Assembly: GCA_947178105.1 (NCBI GenBank)
Contig: CAMWXD010000010.1
Span: 24,730-88,729, forward strand
Length of the DNA stretch: 64,000 bases
Direction: 5' to 3'
Source of the DNA: an uncultured Eubacterium sp.
Lineage (GTDB): Bacteria > Bacillota > Clostridia > Lachnospirales > Lachnospiraceae
Below, piece after piece: positions 46,909 through 55,778 of the stretch. A program made the position numbers and the translations under genes. A model generated the notes under the pieces. The model searched no databases and was not told where the DNA came from. It saw nothing but the letters and a program-made list of their open reading frames with translations. The first letter of the stretch is position 1. Each line of letters starts with the position of its first letter.

Positions 46909-49194
46909 TTATGCCTCCTGCCCATACCATTGTATTTTCCATTCGCCGCCCTGTTTGACAAATCCAAACGTGATATACATAAAGCTGTCAGCCGTGCTGC
47001 TTTCTTTGTATTCCAGGGAAACGGCATAGACAGAGTCCTCGTTGACAGGCGTATCTGTCGTAGAAAATCCCTTGACGGTAAAGTCCGTGACTGTCCCGCT
47101 GCCAGAAGCGGTATCGACGCTGCCGGCAAAGGTATCTGCTAGGTATGCCCGAATGCCTTGCGCATCTCCCTTAAAATAGCAGTCTGCAAAATCTGTAACC
47201 ACCTGCTTGATCTTTTGCTGGTCATCTGTCCCAAGCAGTGTGCTGCCGGCAGATTCTGTTACGGCAAACGTATCTGCGATCGCAGCAAGCTCACTGCCAA
47301 AGCCTTCCTCAGCATCGGACGGACAGCAGTAAAAGACACACCAAAGCAGGTTTTTTCCTGTATTAGAAAAAGCCTTTGGCTGCGCCCAGGTGATGATTTC
47401 CCCTTCCTGCATTTGGTACCTTTCCCCGTCTTTTGTATAACCGCCGTCTAAAAGCAACTGTTCAAGCTCGCTTATGGACTGCCCATGATAACTGGAAAAC
47501 CAGATACTTACCTTTTCGTTTCTCACTGAAGTCCATTTTTCTGCATCCTCCTGCTCCCATTCACCCTGAGGCAGATAAAAAGAAAATCCATTGCCGACAG
47601 CAACATAAGCAGGCTTTTGTTCCGGGATCCCTTCTTTTGTAACGGTAATCATCGGCTGGCTGCCTGTATCCTGTCCGGAGGAAATGCCGTCGGAAGCGGC
47701 TGCGCCAGAATCAGCGCCATCGTCCGGGACGTCTGCGGCTGTGTTTTCTGGGGTCGTATTTTCCGGGGTTGTATTTTCCGGGCTTCTTTTCCAGTAAACG
47801 TCTGTGTCATGCCAGTCCATCAGGATCTGCTCTTCCCCATCCTGTATGCTGTACTCTAATACGAGGATTTCTTCTTCAGTGCTGTGCTCCTCATAAGGTT
47901 TGATTTTTACAGTGATTTCGCCGCCCTCTTGCTTACACTGCCCAGTCCCTCCGGCGCTGATGCCGATATAATAGCTGAATTCCCCTGTCTCTGATATGGC
48001 CATTTGCGTCCCATATGAGATCCCAGTCCCCCATGCCGAGGTATCTTCCATCTGATCCGTGTCCATCCGCCAGACACCTGCCATCTGCGCAAACACATCC
48101 TGTCCGCCGTCTTCTTCACCAGATACAGTGCCTGGTTCTGTCGTAGATTTGGATTCTGATTCTGGCTTTGTATCCGAGACGGAACACCCTACTGCGGATC
48201 CGATACAGGCGGCAAGCAGTAAGATTCCTAAAAACAGAAGCCTCCCGTTTTTCTTTTTTGTTTTCCATAAGATATTTTGAAACCGTCTTTTCATAATCTT
48301 GATCCCTCCGTAAAACTGAGTCGACAAAACGCTTTTCTTAGTGCATTGCTTATGGAGTGTAGAAAACAGCGTTTCTGTATAAGCTTTGCGAATCTCGCTG
48401 CCTGCGCCTTCGACGACTTTTTCATCACAGGAAAGCTCCATATCAACGGCAGCTTCCTTTGTCATAAGATAGACAAGCGGATGAAACCAATGGACGGCGT
48501 TTGCCGCTGTAAAAAGAAGCTTCGCCCATACATCCATGCGTTTGAAATGGACTAGCTCATGCTTTAAAATAAAATACAGATCCTTCTCACAGTATGCCTC
48601 ATCCGGCAGGATCAGCACCGGATGCAAAAAACCAATGACCATCGGGCTTGCGGCTTTGATAGAACGCCTGACTGGCACTGTGCGCCGGATACGCATCTGT
48701 GTTTTCAACCCTTCTAGCTGGCTTTGGACAGCAGCCTGGATGTCTGTGCTGTTTTTCAGCAGCTTCTTTTTATAATGCACATAGCTGGCAAGATGCATAA
48801 GGAAAAAAAGCACGCTTCCTGCCATCCAGGCTGCGGCGGCAACATCGAAAAGCGTCACTGGCATTTTGCCGGAATCCTTTTGTACTGTAATCGGTGCTGT
48901 CATCTGCTCAGGTATGCGAAGGACAATCCGCCCCGGCAGCGCATTTTGCTCCGCCGGCGCCTGTATCCCGCTTTCAGCCTCCTGTGTGCTGTGCGGCCTT
49001 TGCGCCAGAGCATCGGCAGCCATCTGTACTGCTGAAAACGGAAATGCCAGCCACAGGGCAAGGATGACCCAGATTCGATAGCGCCACTTTGCGCCATAGC
49101 GACGGTTCATAAGCGGCCCAAAAAGCAGCAGGGCAACAATCAGAATGCTGGCGGAGGCAGATACTCCCAAAACGGATAAAAACAGATTTTTCAT
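46909..49194 (-). CDS. M56 (BlaR1-type) sensor with long extracellular C-terminus
   Basis: 761 residues. Membrane segments lie near 14-30, 40-56 and 118-138; the zinc motif HELVH is at 212-216, with LSCDEKVVEG as the second conserved block. A membrane segment near 325 ends in a lipobox-like AAC/GC stretch. The extracellular part (about 340-761) contains a domain of beta strands, a PENTT tandem repeat (DNA 47740-47785) and a C-terminal NTF2/SnoaL-like region (VVTDFADCYFKGDAQGIRAY). No penicillin-binding motifs. It overlaps blaI by four bases. Ligand unknown. Confidence 0.85.
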   Translation of the reverse strand: MKNLFLSVLGVSASASILIVALLLFGPLMNRRYGAKWRYRIWVILALWLAFPFSAVQMAADALAQRPHSTQEAESGIQAPAEQNALPGRIVLRIPEQMTAPITVQKDSGKMPVTLFDVAAAAWMAGSVLFFLMHLASYVHYKKKLLKNSTDIQAAVQSQLEGLKTQMRIRRTVPVRRSIKAASPMVIGFLHPVLILPDEAYCEKDLYFILKHELVHFKRMDVWAKLLFTAANAVHWFHPLVYLMTKEAAVDMELSCDEKVVEGAGSEIRKAYTETLFSTLHKQCTKKSVLSTQFYGGIKIMKRRFQNILWKTKKKNGRLLFLGILLLAACIGSAVGCSVSDTKPESESKSTTEPGTVSGEEDGGQDVFAQMAGVWRMDTDQMEDTSAWGTGISYGTQMAISETGEFSYYIGISAGGTGQCKQEGGEITVKIKPYEEHSTEEEILVLEYSIQDGEEQILMDWHDTDVYWKRSPENTTPENTTPENTAADVPDDGADSGAAASDGISSGQDTGSQPMITVTKEGIPEQKPAYVAVGNGFSFYLPQGEWEQEDAEKWTSVRNEKVSIWFSSYHGQSISELEQLLLDGGYTKDGERYQMQEGEIITWAQPKAFSNTGKNLLWCVFYCCPSDAEEGFGSELAAIADTFAVTESAGSTLLGTDDQQKIKQVVTDFADCYFKGDAQGIRAYLADTFAGSVDTASGSGTVTDFTVKGFSTTDTPVNEDSVYAVSLEYKESSTADSFMYITFGFVKQGGEWKIQWYGQEA

Positions 49195-49580
49195 TTTTCT
49201 TCCTCCTCCAGGCTGTCCAGATATTCCCGAAGCTCCCTGAGCTCCGACTTTTTAATAGCCTTGCTGCTGTACAGGGTAGCAACCATATTTTGAATCGAAT
49301 TGTGATATAGCTTGTCCAGAAAATGCCGGCTTGCCTTCGCCCGGTATGTATTTTCTGAAATGACCGGGCTGTACAGGTTGCTTCCCGTAGAGCGGTCACA
49401 ACTTACAAACCCTTTCTCCGAAAGGCGCGACAGCGACGTCATAAGCGTCGACAGCTTCCACTGCCTGAGCCCCTGTAGCTGCTGTAAAATATAGTTGGAC
49501 GTAACGGCGCCCTCACTGCTCCAGATCACCTGCATGATCTCCAGTTCCGCTTCTCCCAGTTTTTTCATTGTGTGTTCCAT
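49191..49580 (-). CDS. blaI: BlaI/MecI-family repressor, second copy
   Basis: 129 residues: LGEAELEIMQVIWSSEGAVT, KLSTLMTSLSRLSEKGFVSC and a C-terminal part with FLDKLYHNSIQNMVATLY. It is clearly related to the first copy at 10190 but diverged. AAAGGAGG nine bases upstream. It should bind the two ATAC-N4-GTAT operators at its own promoter and be released when the coupled M56 sensor is triggered. Confidence 0.92.
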   Translation of the reverse strand: MEHTMKKLGEAELEIMQVIWSSEGAVTSNYILQQLQGLRQWKLSTLMTSLSRLSEKGFVSCDRSTGSNLYSPVISENTYRAKASRHFLDKLYHNSIQNMVATLYSSKAIKKSELRELREYLDSLEEEEK

Positions 49581-49598
49581 AAGATCATCCCCTCCTTT

Positions 49599-49644
49599 AT
49601 ACGATTGTATAATTCATAATACGCTTGTATAATGAGTTTGTCAA
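49599..49644 (-). promoter_or_regulatory. BlaI promoter with two operators 20 bp apart
   Basis: Minus-strand TTGACA (49644-49639), 17-base spacer, TATTAT (49621-49616). ATAC-GCTT-GTAT lies in the spacer (49619-49630) and ATAC-GATT-GTAT just past the -10 (49599-49610), both followed by AAT. The 20-base period places both on one DNA face. The motif matches the BlaI TAC-N4-GTA plan. Confidence 0.75.
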
Positions 49645-49690
49645 GAAAAAATACCCATACCCCGCAATCACATTTGCAGGATATGGGTAT
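49645..49690 (-). terminator. Terminator of the ACP/condensation operon
   Basis: ATACCCATA (49651-49659) and TATGGGTAT (49682-49690) pair perfectly; on the minus strand six T residues follow and run directly into the -35 of the BlaI promoter. It begins six bases after the adenylating enzyme stop. Confidence 0.8.
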
Positions 49691-49695
49691 GGATG

Positions 49696-51204
49696 TTAAT
49701 ACCTTTTAATTTTTTTGGAAGGCGTCTTATCAAATTCGGTATCGCGTACTTTTAGGCTGTACACTTTTTTATGTGCCGGCGCTGTCTGGTTGTACGCATC
49801 GATGACTGCCTGAAGCTCCGCCTGGATATCTGTAATTTCTTTTTTCTGCGCATACTCAAGATCTGGGAAAATCTCCGCCTCGATCACGCCCTGCGCATCG
49901 CGGACAAGGATTTCCTGCACGAGGCGGTTGGAGCCGATTTTATTTTCCAGTTCTTCCGGCGACACGTTTTCCCCGTTTTTTGTAATAATCAGGTTTTTTA
50001 AGCGCCCGGTTAAATGGATATAGTTATCAGCGTCTACATAGCCAAGATCGCCGGTACGCAGCCATCCGTCCACAAGCGTCTCCTCGGTCTCCTTTGGCAT
50101 CTGGTAATAGCCCTGCATCACGCTGCTGCCGCGCACCCACAATTCGTTGTCTACCGTCTTTGCCTCACAGTTCGGCATCAGCTTGCCGACAGTGTCTTTC
50201 CGAAGATCCCAGCTTAAATTGGTACTGATGACCGGCGCGCATTCGGTCATACCGTAACCCTGTAAGATTGTAATGCCGTAACGCGCAAACAAATCGATCA
50301 GATCCGGGTTCAGGTAAGCGCCGCCGCTGCAAATCGTATGAAGCTGGTCGCCGAATACTTCTTTTTTCACAATCTCAGGCGGCAGTGCTGCCGCTTCTTC
50401 TAACTTCTTCGCCAGTGTTTCGATCATAAGCGGAACCATCAGGATCATATTTGGCGCAAACAGTTTGATATTTTTCGCCACACGGATCAGGGAATCGTTG
50501 ATGCAGATAACGCTGCCAAGGGAAATCCCTTTTAAAATATCCATGCTCAGGCAATAAGCATGATGAATCGGAAGTACGGACAATACGCAAGTCCTTGGCG
50601 GAATCTTCATATCCAGGCATGTCGCGTTTTCCGCCATATTGCGCTGGGTAAGCATCACGCCCTTGCTCTTTCCGGTCGTGCCGGACGTAAACATAATCGT
50701 GCAGAGCGCCTCTGGATTTGCCCAGTATTCAAAGCTGCCTGCATGTTCTTTTAAAAGCTGTGAAAAAGACAATACCTCTTCAGTGCTTTCTTCCTGCTGG
50801 ATGGAGATGATATATTTTAATTTCGGGCAGCGCTCTTTTGCGATTGCAAGCACATCTTTACGTACTTCGTCTACGACAAATACTGTGACGTCTGCGCGGT
50901 CTACAAGTTCGCACATTTCCTCAGCCGGCAGGGAGACGTCCAAAGGCACAGCGACGCTGCCGGAATTGACCGTGCCAAAATATGCTACGATCCATGGATA
51001 GGACGTCATGCCTGTCATTGCGATATGGCTGCCCTGTTCGCCAAGCGCTTTCAGCACGCACGAAAAGCTTTCGCTGTCCTGCTTTAACTGCGCATACGAT
51101 TTTGACTCTGTCTCATCTTTTTTTATTTTATAACGGATCGCATCTTCTGCGCCGAATTCCTGCTCGGCATGTACGATGATCTCACGTATTGTATTGCAAA
51201 CCAT
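49696..51204 (-). CDS. ANL-family acyl-adenylating enzyme
   Basis: 502 residues of the acyl-CoA synthetase/NRPS adenylation superfamily. The AMP loop TSGTTGKSKGVML is near residue 172, YGMTECAP near 314, and the TGDLGYVDADNYIHLTGRLK hinge near 388. The catalytic Lys lies in the C-terminal KTPSKKIKRY. All core residues look intact. As the last gene of the TetR-controlled operon, directly after an acyl carrier protein (23 bases), it most likely activates a fatty or aryl acid and loads it on that carrier rather than on CoA. The substrate cannot be read by eye. Confidence 0.9.
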   Translation of the reverse strand: MVCNTIREIIVHAEQEFGAEDAIRYKIKKDETESKSYAQLKQDSESFSCVLKALGEQGSHIAMTGMTSYPWIVAYFGTVNSGSVAVPLDVSLPAEEMCELVDRADVTVFVVDEVRKDVLAIAKERCPKLKYIISIQQEESTEEVLSFSQLLKEHAGSFEYWANPEALCTIMFTSGTTGKSKGVMLTQRNMAENATCLDMKIPPRTCVLSVLPIHHAYCLSMDILKGISLGSVICINDSLIRVAKNIKLFAPNMILMVPLMIETLAKKLEEAAALPPEIVKKEVFGDQLHTICSGGAYLNPDLIDLFARYGITILQGYGMTECAPVISTNLSWDLRKDTVGKLMPNCEAKTVDNELWVRGSSVMQGYYQMPKETEETLVDGWLRTGDLGYVDADNYIHLTGRLKNLIITKNGENVSPEELENKIGSNRLVQEILVRDAQGVIEAEIFPDLEYAQKKEITDIQAELQAVIDAYNQTAPAHKKVYSLKVRDTEFDKTPSKKIKRY

Positions 51205-51227
51205 AATTTCATCCTCCTGTGGTGAAT

Positions 51228-51458
51228 CTAGTTGTCTGACAATGTCTCCAGGTAATCTACGGCTTCCTGTACCGTGCGGATTTTTGCTGCTTCCTGCTGG
51301 TCGATTTCAATATCGAACTCATCCTCGATCTCACCGAGCATACTCATAAAATCAAAGGATGTAAACTTAAGGTCTTCCATAAAGCGGGACTCCGGTTTTA
51401 CTTCTGACGGCTCCACTTCTACATAATTGCTGATGATTTGCGCTAATTTTTCTAACAT
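51228..51458 (-). CDS. Acyl/peptidyl carrier protein
   Basis: 76 residues, acidic, four-helix carrier fold: IISNYVEVEPSEVKPESRF, then FTSFDFMSMLGEIEDEFDIE with Ser34 as the probable phosphopantetheine site. The usual DSL triplet reads TSF, which is a recognised but less common variant. It lies between the condensation-domain gene and the adenylating enzyme, so it is dedicated to this operon, not fatty acid synthesis. GAGGAAACC precedes the ATG. Confidence 0.88.
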   Translation of the reverse strand: MLEKLAQIISNYVEVEPSEVKPESRFMEDLKFTSFDFMSMLGEIEDEFDIEIDQQEAAKIRTVQEAVDYLETLSDN

Positions 51459-51538
51459 TTTGGTTTCCTCTTTTCTCCTGATTCTGTTTTCAAATCCTTT
51501 TTATGCTTTTTAGAAAATCCATTTCCGTGATTTTCATG

Positions 51539-52939
51539 CTAAATCAGCTTGATAATATCTCCTACAGGAAGGTTTGGATTTTCAACGCCCTTGAACATAA
51601 TCTTGCAAAGGTAATAATACAGGTATTCAAGCTGCTTTCTGCTGACGGCATGTACCTGGTGTTCAAAGTTAAAATCCAGCCCATTGTCTTCAGGACGGTG
51701 CATAACGGTCAAATACATCCCCTGTGTCGTCGCCCCGTTGGAATACCATTTTGTCTTATATCGGATGCCGCCGAGCTTTTCAAGCCCCTGGTCCTGGAGC
51801 GTCATTGGCTGGTAAGTTAATGCCATCGGCTCATAGGTCTGTCCAGGCGCGTTTGGATACACCTTGCTGCGGTATGCAAAATAAGCGACCGGGTCATAGT
51901 TGGCATGGCGGAACATTTCATTCTGGCGGTCACGGATCTCATAAATGGCGTCAATAAATTTCCGGTCTTTCGGGATAATGGTACGGAACGGGAAAGAATG
52001 GATTCTTGTACCGCCGGACTTTTTCTCTTTTAATGTCGCGCGCCTTGCGATTGCCGAATTGATCGACACATCGTCGTTGCCGTTCATTTTCTGGAAATAA
52101 GTACGCAGCCCCATCAGCAGCAGGCAGGTTAAGGAAACATGGTATTTTTCACAAAAATCCATCAGCCGCTTTGTCGGCTCCTCTTCCAGATGGAAGATAT
52201 CAATATCTGCATCGACCGAATCCGATACGTTGACTGCCGCGCGCAGGTTTGGATTGCCAGTTTTTTCCCGCTCCATCTCCAGCCTGCCGCTGCCGTCAAT
52301 GCCGTTGTAAATCGGCTCTGATTCTTCGATCAGCTTATGGAAATATGCTTCGTCCCGCGCTTTTGCCTTGCTTCCTTCCTCATAGGCAAGGTCTTTTTGG
52401 ATCTGCTCGATATAAGAAGCCATTTCCTTTGGATATGCCACATCTTCGTACATTGTGCTGCAATACAGCTCTACAATATCTCTCAAAAAACAAATTAAAG
52501 ACTGCGCGTCCATCATCCGGTGGTCGGCTAACAGATATACACCGCAAAACCCGTCCGGCGTCTTTATCATAACGACCCGGTTTAACGGAATATCTTCCTC
52601 CACAAACGGCACCCGCGTCCAGGCACGCATTGTCTGTTCGGCTTCCTCCATCGTCTTGCCGGTAAAGTCTACAAACTCGATCTCACGTTCCTCTTTATCC
52701 ACCACATACTGATACCAGGTACCGTCTTTATCCTTGGTAAAACGCACGCGCATACACTCGCTGCGTTCGTATGCCTTATAAATGCTTTCCTTTAACACGT
52801 TCCAGTCCAAATCTACCTGGATCGTCAGGCTTGTCCCAATATTTAAAACTTCTTTTTTCGGAGAAAAATTCAAATAATAAAAATGAAACTTTTGTGCGTT
52901 TGTCAGCGGATATACTTTATAACCTTTTCTTGTTTTCAT
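51539..52939 (-). CDS. Stand-alone condensation/acyltransferase-domain protein
   Basis: 466 residues with the chloramphenicol-acetyltransferase-like fold of NRPS condensation domains. The active-site motif reads DHRMMDA at 139-145 against HHxxxDG: the catalytic second His140 and the structural Asp144 remain, the first His is Asp and the Gly is Ala. YPLTNAQKFHFYYL at the N-terminus resembles the condensation-domain opening. No adenylation or carrier domain is fused; both are separate genes downstream. Its start overlaps the hydrolase stop (ATGA), so they are coupled. Likely transfers an ACP-bound acyl group to an amine or alcohol. Confidence 0.8.
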   Translation of the reverse strand: MKTRKGYKVYPLTNAQKFHFYYLNFSPKKEVLNIGTSLTIQVDLDWNVLKESIYKAYERSECMRVRFTKDKDGTWYQYVVDKEEREIEFVDFTGKTMEEAEQTMRAWTRVPFVEEDIPLNRVVMIKTPDGFCGVYLLADHRMMDAQSLICFLRDIVELYCSTMYEDVAYPKEMASYIEQIQKDLAYEEGSKAKARDEAYFHKLIEESEPIYNGIDGSGRLEMEREKTGNPNLRAAVNVSDSVDADIDIFHLEEEPTKRLMDFCEKYHVSLTCLLLMGLRTYFQKMNGNDDVSINSAIARRATLKEKKSGGTRIHSFPFRTIIPKDRKFIDAIYEIRDRQNEMFRHANYDPVAYFAYRSKVYPNAPGQTYEPMALTYQPMTLQDQGLEKLGGIRYKTKWYSNGATTQGMYLTVMHRPEDNGLDFNFEHQVHAVSRKQLEYLYYYLCKIMFKGVENPNLPVGDIIKLI

Positions 52940-53880
52940 CGTTTCATAACCCCTTCTAAAAACTCCGTCATTGCCTGTTCATAAGCTTCCATATCTTTGT
53001 AGTAGCTCTCTGCATGTGCAGCCCCCGGGATAATCAGTTTTTTTGTAACGGTTGCACAGTTTGCCTCGATCTCATCGCACATGCTGCATGGTACAAACGT
53101 ATCCGCATCTCCATGGATTAAAAGGATCGGCACCTTTGCCTTGCGCACTTCCCTGGCGGCATTGCATTCGTCCAGCCCGTAGCCGGCTTTCTTCTGGTTG
53201 ACCAGATCTGTGATCTGCATGATCGGGAACGCCGGCATATGGTACATAGAATGCAGTACGTGCGTAAATACTTTTTTCGGCGACGTAAACGCACAGTCGG
53301 AAATCACACCCTTTACCTGCTTTGGCAGTTCCAGGCCGGTTGTCATCAGCACGGTAGACGCTCCCATTGAAATGCCGTGCAGTATGATCTGTACATCCTC
53401 GCCGCACCGGCGGATTACCCAGTCTATCCATGCGCAAGCATCAATCCGGTCCAAGCATCCAAAACCGATATACTCTCCTTCGCTTTCCCCATGTGCACGC
53501 TGGTCTACCTGGAGCATACTGTAGCCGCGTGTCAGGTAATACTCTGACAAACCGCAAAAATCACTCATTGCCTGTCCGGTATAACCGTGAAAGCAGATAA
53601 CAAGCTTGTGCGGATCCTGCGGGAAATAAACGGCGTGCAGCATTAAGCCGTCCCCAGACTTTTGATATACGTCCTCATGCTGATAAGCGAGCATCCGTTC
53701 CTTGCGCTCCTGGATCAGCGGCATATGCAGGTTCCAGTCGGTACCTGACATTTTCATCGTGCGCCCTACATCTGCTTTGCTGCGCTTCATCGTCCTGCGG
53801 TATAAATAGGCGGACGCCCCGGCTTCCGCTGCAGCAAGCGCACCTGCAGCAAGCGCTGTTGTTTTAAAAATTTTCTTCAT
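52936..53880 (-). CDS. Membrane-anchored alpha/beta hydrolase
   Basis: 314 residues. The N-terminus is a basic, alanine-rich hydrophobic segment (KTTALAAGALAAAEAGASA), probably one membrane anchor. The hydrolase fold follows: CFHGYTGQAMSDF (oxyanion region), nucleophile elbow GISMGAS (Ser about 171), Asp in IHGDADTFVP and His in GAAHAESY. It resembles the BAAT/peptidase S9-like clostridial hydrolases. GGAG precedes 53880. It sits between the SCP2 protein and the condensation-domain gene and could release or trim the lipid product. Confidence 0.88.
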   Translation of the reverse strand: MKKIFKTTALAAGALAAAEAGASAYLYRRTMKRSKADVGRTMKMSGTDWNLHMPLIQERKERMLAYQHEDVYQKSGDGLMLHAVYFPQDPHKLVICFHGYTGQAMSDFCGLSEYYLTRGYSMLQVDQRAHGESEGEYIGFGCLDRIDACAWIDWVIRRCGEDVQIILHGISMGASTVLMTTGLELPKQVKGVISDCAFTSPKKVFTHVLHSMYHMPAFPIMQITDLVNQKKAGYGLDECNAAREVRKAKVPILLIHGDADTFVPCSMCDEIEANCATVTKKLIIPGAAHAESYYKDMEAYEQAMTEFLEGVMKR

Positions 53881-53931
53881 AATTCTCCGTTTCTGCAAAT
53901 TTGCCATTCCTTGTAACAGGAGCCAAACGCA

Positions 53932-54264
53932 TTATTTGCCTTTTTTGTCAATAAATTCCTTTAGGCGAAGCGCTTTGCCTATATCGCCTTCCACCTTGAG
54001 CTTTTGCAGGGTAACTGCCATAACCGGGTCTAATTTGCCGGAAGCGATCTTCATAAATGTCTCTGCTTTGCCTGTGAACATGGCATCCCTGTCAAAATAC
54101 TCATATGGCTCTACATAAATCGCGCCGTCTTTCACTTCCACGTAAAAGATCCCTTCTGCATCTCCTACAATGTTGAACTGGTATGCAAGATGCTCCGTAA
54201 TATCGCTTACATCCGCTTCCATAAATTTGCCTTTGATCTCTGAGAAAAAATCTGCGTAGGTCAT
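53932..54264 (-). CDS. SCP2 sterol-binding-like protein
   Basis: 110 residues of the SCP2 lipid-binding fold: HLAYQFNIVGDAEGIFYVEV, AIYVEPYEYFDRDAMFTGKA, and the hallmark ETFMKIASGKLDPVMAVTLQ followed by KLKVEGDIGKALRLKEFI. Such proteins hold acyl chains or sterol-like molecules. GGAGG eight bases before the ATG at 54264. First gene of the TetR-controlled operon; the promoter and both operators lie directly upstream. Confidence 0.9.
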   Translation of the reverse strand: MTYADFFSEIKGKFMEADVSDITEHLAYQFNIVGDAEGIFYVEVKDGAIYVEPYEYFDRDAMFTGKAETFMKIASGKLDPVMAVTLQKLKVEGDIGKALRLKEFIDKKGK

Positions 54265-54279
54265 AATTATATCCTCCAT

Positions 54280-54342
54280 TTTTTCGACTATTGGTCGGTT
54301 CTTCTTTTAAATAACAATAACACTTTTTCGACCGTTGGTCAA
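54280..54342 (-). promoter_or_regulatory. TetR-type promoter with two operator copies
   Basis: TTTTTCGAC-(T/C)(A/G)-TTGGTC occurs at 54280-54296 and 54324-54340, 44 bases apart. The distal copy contains GACC-GTT-GGTC and overlaps a minus-strand promoter TTGACC (54342-54337), 17, TATTGT (54319-54314); the proximal copy lies between promoter and gene. Repression by the divergent TetR protein is likely. Confidence 0.75.
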
Positions 54343-54478
54343 CATGGAATTTTAGATAAATATAACAAAAAAATAATTCATTTCTGTGAACTTTTTTGTT
54401 GGAAACTGTGTTATAATGAACAGAAACTCGCATATAAGCAGACATCAGAATAATCAACGAGCAGGAAGGCGGAAAAAT

Positions 54479-55093
54479 ATGCCAGACATTTCAAAATATG
54501 ACCAGATCCTGGACGCGCTCCAGACGTTAATGGCCAGCAAAAACATGCAGACAATTACGGTCAGCGAGATCGCACAGACAGCCGGTATCGGCAAAGGAAG
54601 CATTTACTATTATTTTTCTTCAAAAGAAGCTGTTCTCGAAGCACTGATCGAACGGAACTATAAAAAGCCTTTAAAGACAGCGAAAGACCTTGCAAAACGG
54701 ACAGACATCCCGCCGTTTACACGTATGGCGATGATCCTGCAGGCATGCCGCAATTCTTCTGCCGAATATCTTGACCAGGATACGTCGCATTCGGCAGTCA
54801 GCGCACAGGAACAGGCATATCTGCACCAGAAATATCTGCATTACTTGATTGGGGAATTAAAGCCGGAGCTGACGGAAATTATCGTACAGGGAATTGAAAT
54901 CGGCGAGATCCATTTTGACTATCCGGCAGCGCTTGCGGAGATTGTGCTGATTGTGCTGACTGTGAAAATGGGGAACCTGCTGCTGCCTTCGTCGCAGGAA
55001 AATATCGAAGAGACGATGCGGGCGCTGATCTCGCTGCTGGAAAAAGGGACGGAAAACCCGCAGGGGTCGCTGAATTTTTTGCTGGCGTTGTAA
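54479..55093 (+). CDS. TetR-family transcriptional regulator
   Basis: 204 residues. The N-terminal helix-turn-helix is ITVSEIAQTAGIGKGSIYYY followed by FSSKEAVLEALIERN; the C-terminal ligand domain is helical (residues about 60-200). The start at 54479 has GGAAGGCGG upstream; the frame extends further back without a ribosome site. It is divergent from the SCP2 operon, whose promoter carries twin GACC/GGTC operators, so it probably represses that operon and is released by a lipid or related ligand. Confidence 0.88.
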   Translation: MPDISKYDQILDALQTLMASKNMQTITVSEIAQTAGIGKGSIYYYFSSKEAVLEALIERNYKKPLKTAKDLAKRTDIPPFTRMAMILQACRNSSAEYLDQDTSHSAVSAQEQAYLHQKYLHYLIGELKPELTEIIVQGIEIGEIHFDYPAALAEIVLIVLTVKMGNLLLPSSQENIEETMRALISLLEKGTENPQGSLNFLLAL

Positions 55094-55122
55094 GGCCATT
55101 AAAACGACAAAAAGGAAAGGAA

Positions 55123-55689
55123 GTGTTGCTATTGCCGGCATTCGCACAAGAACAGCCTTATACCATTGATGATATTTATGCCCTGCCCGATGGAGAACAT
55201 GCCGAACTGATCGACGGCCAGATCTTCTATATGGCGCCGCCAAACAGGCTGCATCAGGAAATCTCTTTTGCACTATCCCGGAAAATTGCAGACTATATTG
55301 ATGAAAAACATGGCTCATGCTCATGCAAAGTATATGTAGCTCCATTTGCCGTATTCTTAAACGCAGATGACCGGACTTATGTCGAACCGGACATAAGCGT
55401 TATCTGCGATAAAGACAAGCTTACAGAAAATGGATGCAGCGGCGCGCCTGACTGGATCATCGAGATTATTTCTCCCAGCAATCCCGAACGTGATTATATC
55501 CAGAAGTTAAGCTTGTACAAAGCGGCCTGTGTGCGGGAGTACTGGATTGTGGATCCTCAGGAAAACAGGGTCGTCGTATACAATCTTGAACAGGATCGGT
55601 TTCAGATGAAGGCATATACCTTTCAGGATCAGATCCGTTCCAATATTTTCAGTGGCCTGTGCATTGACTTCACATCATTCCATTTATAA
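55123..55689 (+). CDS. Uma2-family putative endonuclease
   Basis: About 188 residues of the Uma2 (DUF820) family, a PD-(D/E)XK-like fold common in cyanobacteria and some Firmicutes. Blocks are YALPDGEHAELIDGQIFYM near residue 18, VEPDISVICDKDKL near 87 and PDWIIEIISPSNPERDY near 110. KLSLYKAACVREYWIVDP near 126 completes the nuclease core. The start is uncertain: GTG at 55123 abuts the AAAGGAAAGGAA site, and in-frame TTG codons at 55126 and 55132 are possible. It follows the TetR gene by 29 bases. Biological role unproven. Confidence 0.85.
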   Translation: MLLLPAFAQEQPYTIDDIYALPDGEHAELIDGQIFYMAPPNRLHQEISFALSRKIADYIDEKHGSCSCKVYVAPFAVFLNADDRTYVEPDISVICDKDKLTENGCSGAPDWIIEIISPSNPERDYIQKLSLYKAACVREYWIVDPQENRVVVYNLEQDRFQMKAYTFQDQIRSNIFSGLCIDFTSFHL

Positions 55690-55718
55690 TTGCATACATG
55701 GATTGCATACATGATCCA

Positions 55719-55755
55719 AAAAAGCACTCCACATTTTTTGTGAAGTGCTTTCGTC
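55719..55755 (+). terminator. Bidirectional terminator Uma2 / cysK
   Basis: AAAGCACT (55721-55728) pairs with AGTGCTTT (55744-55751), with CAC/GTG inside, between two convergent genes. A- and T-runs flank it. Confidence 0.75.
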
Positions 55756-55778
55756 ATTTTTATACTATGTCCGAATCA

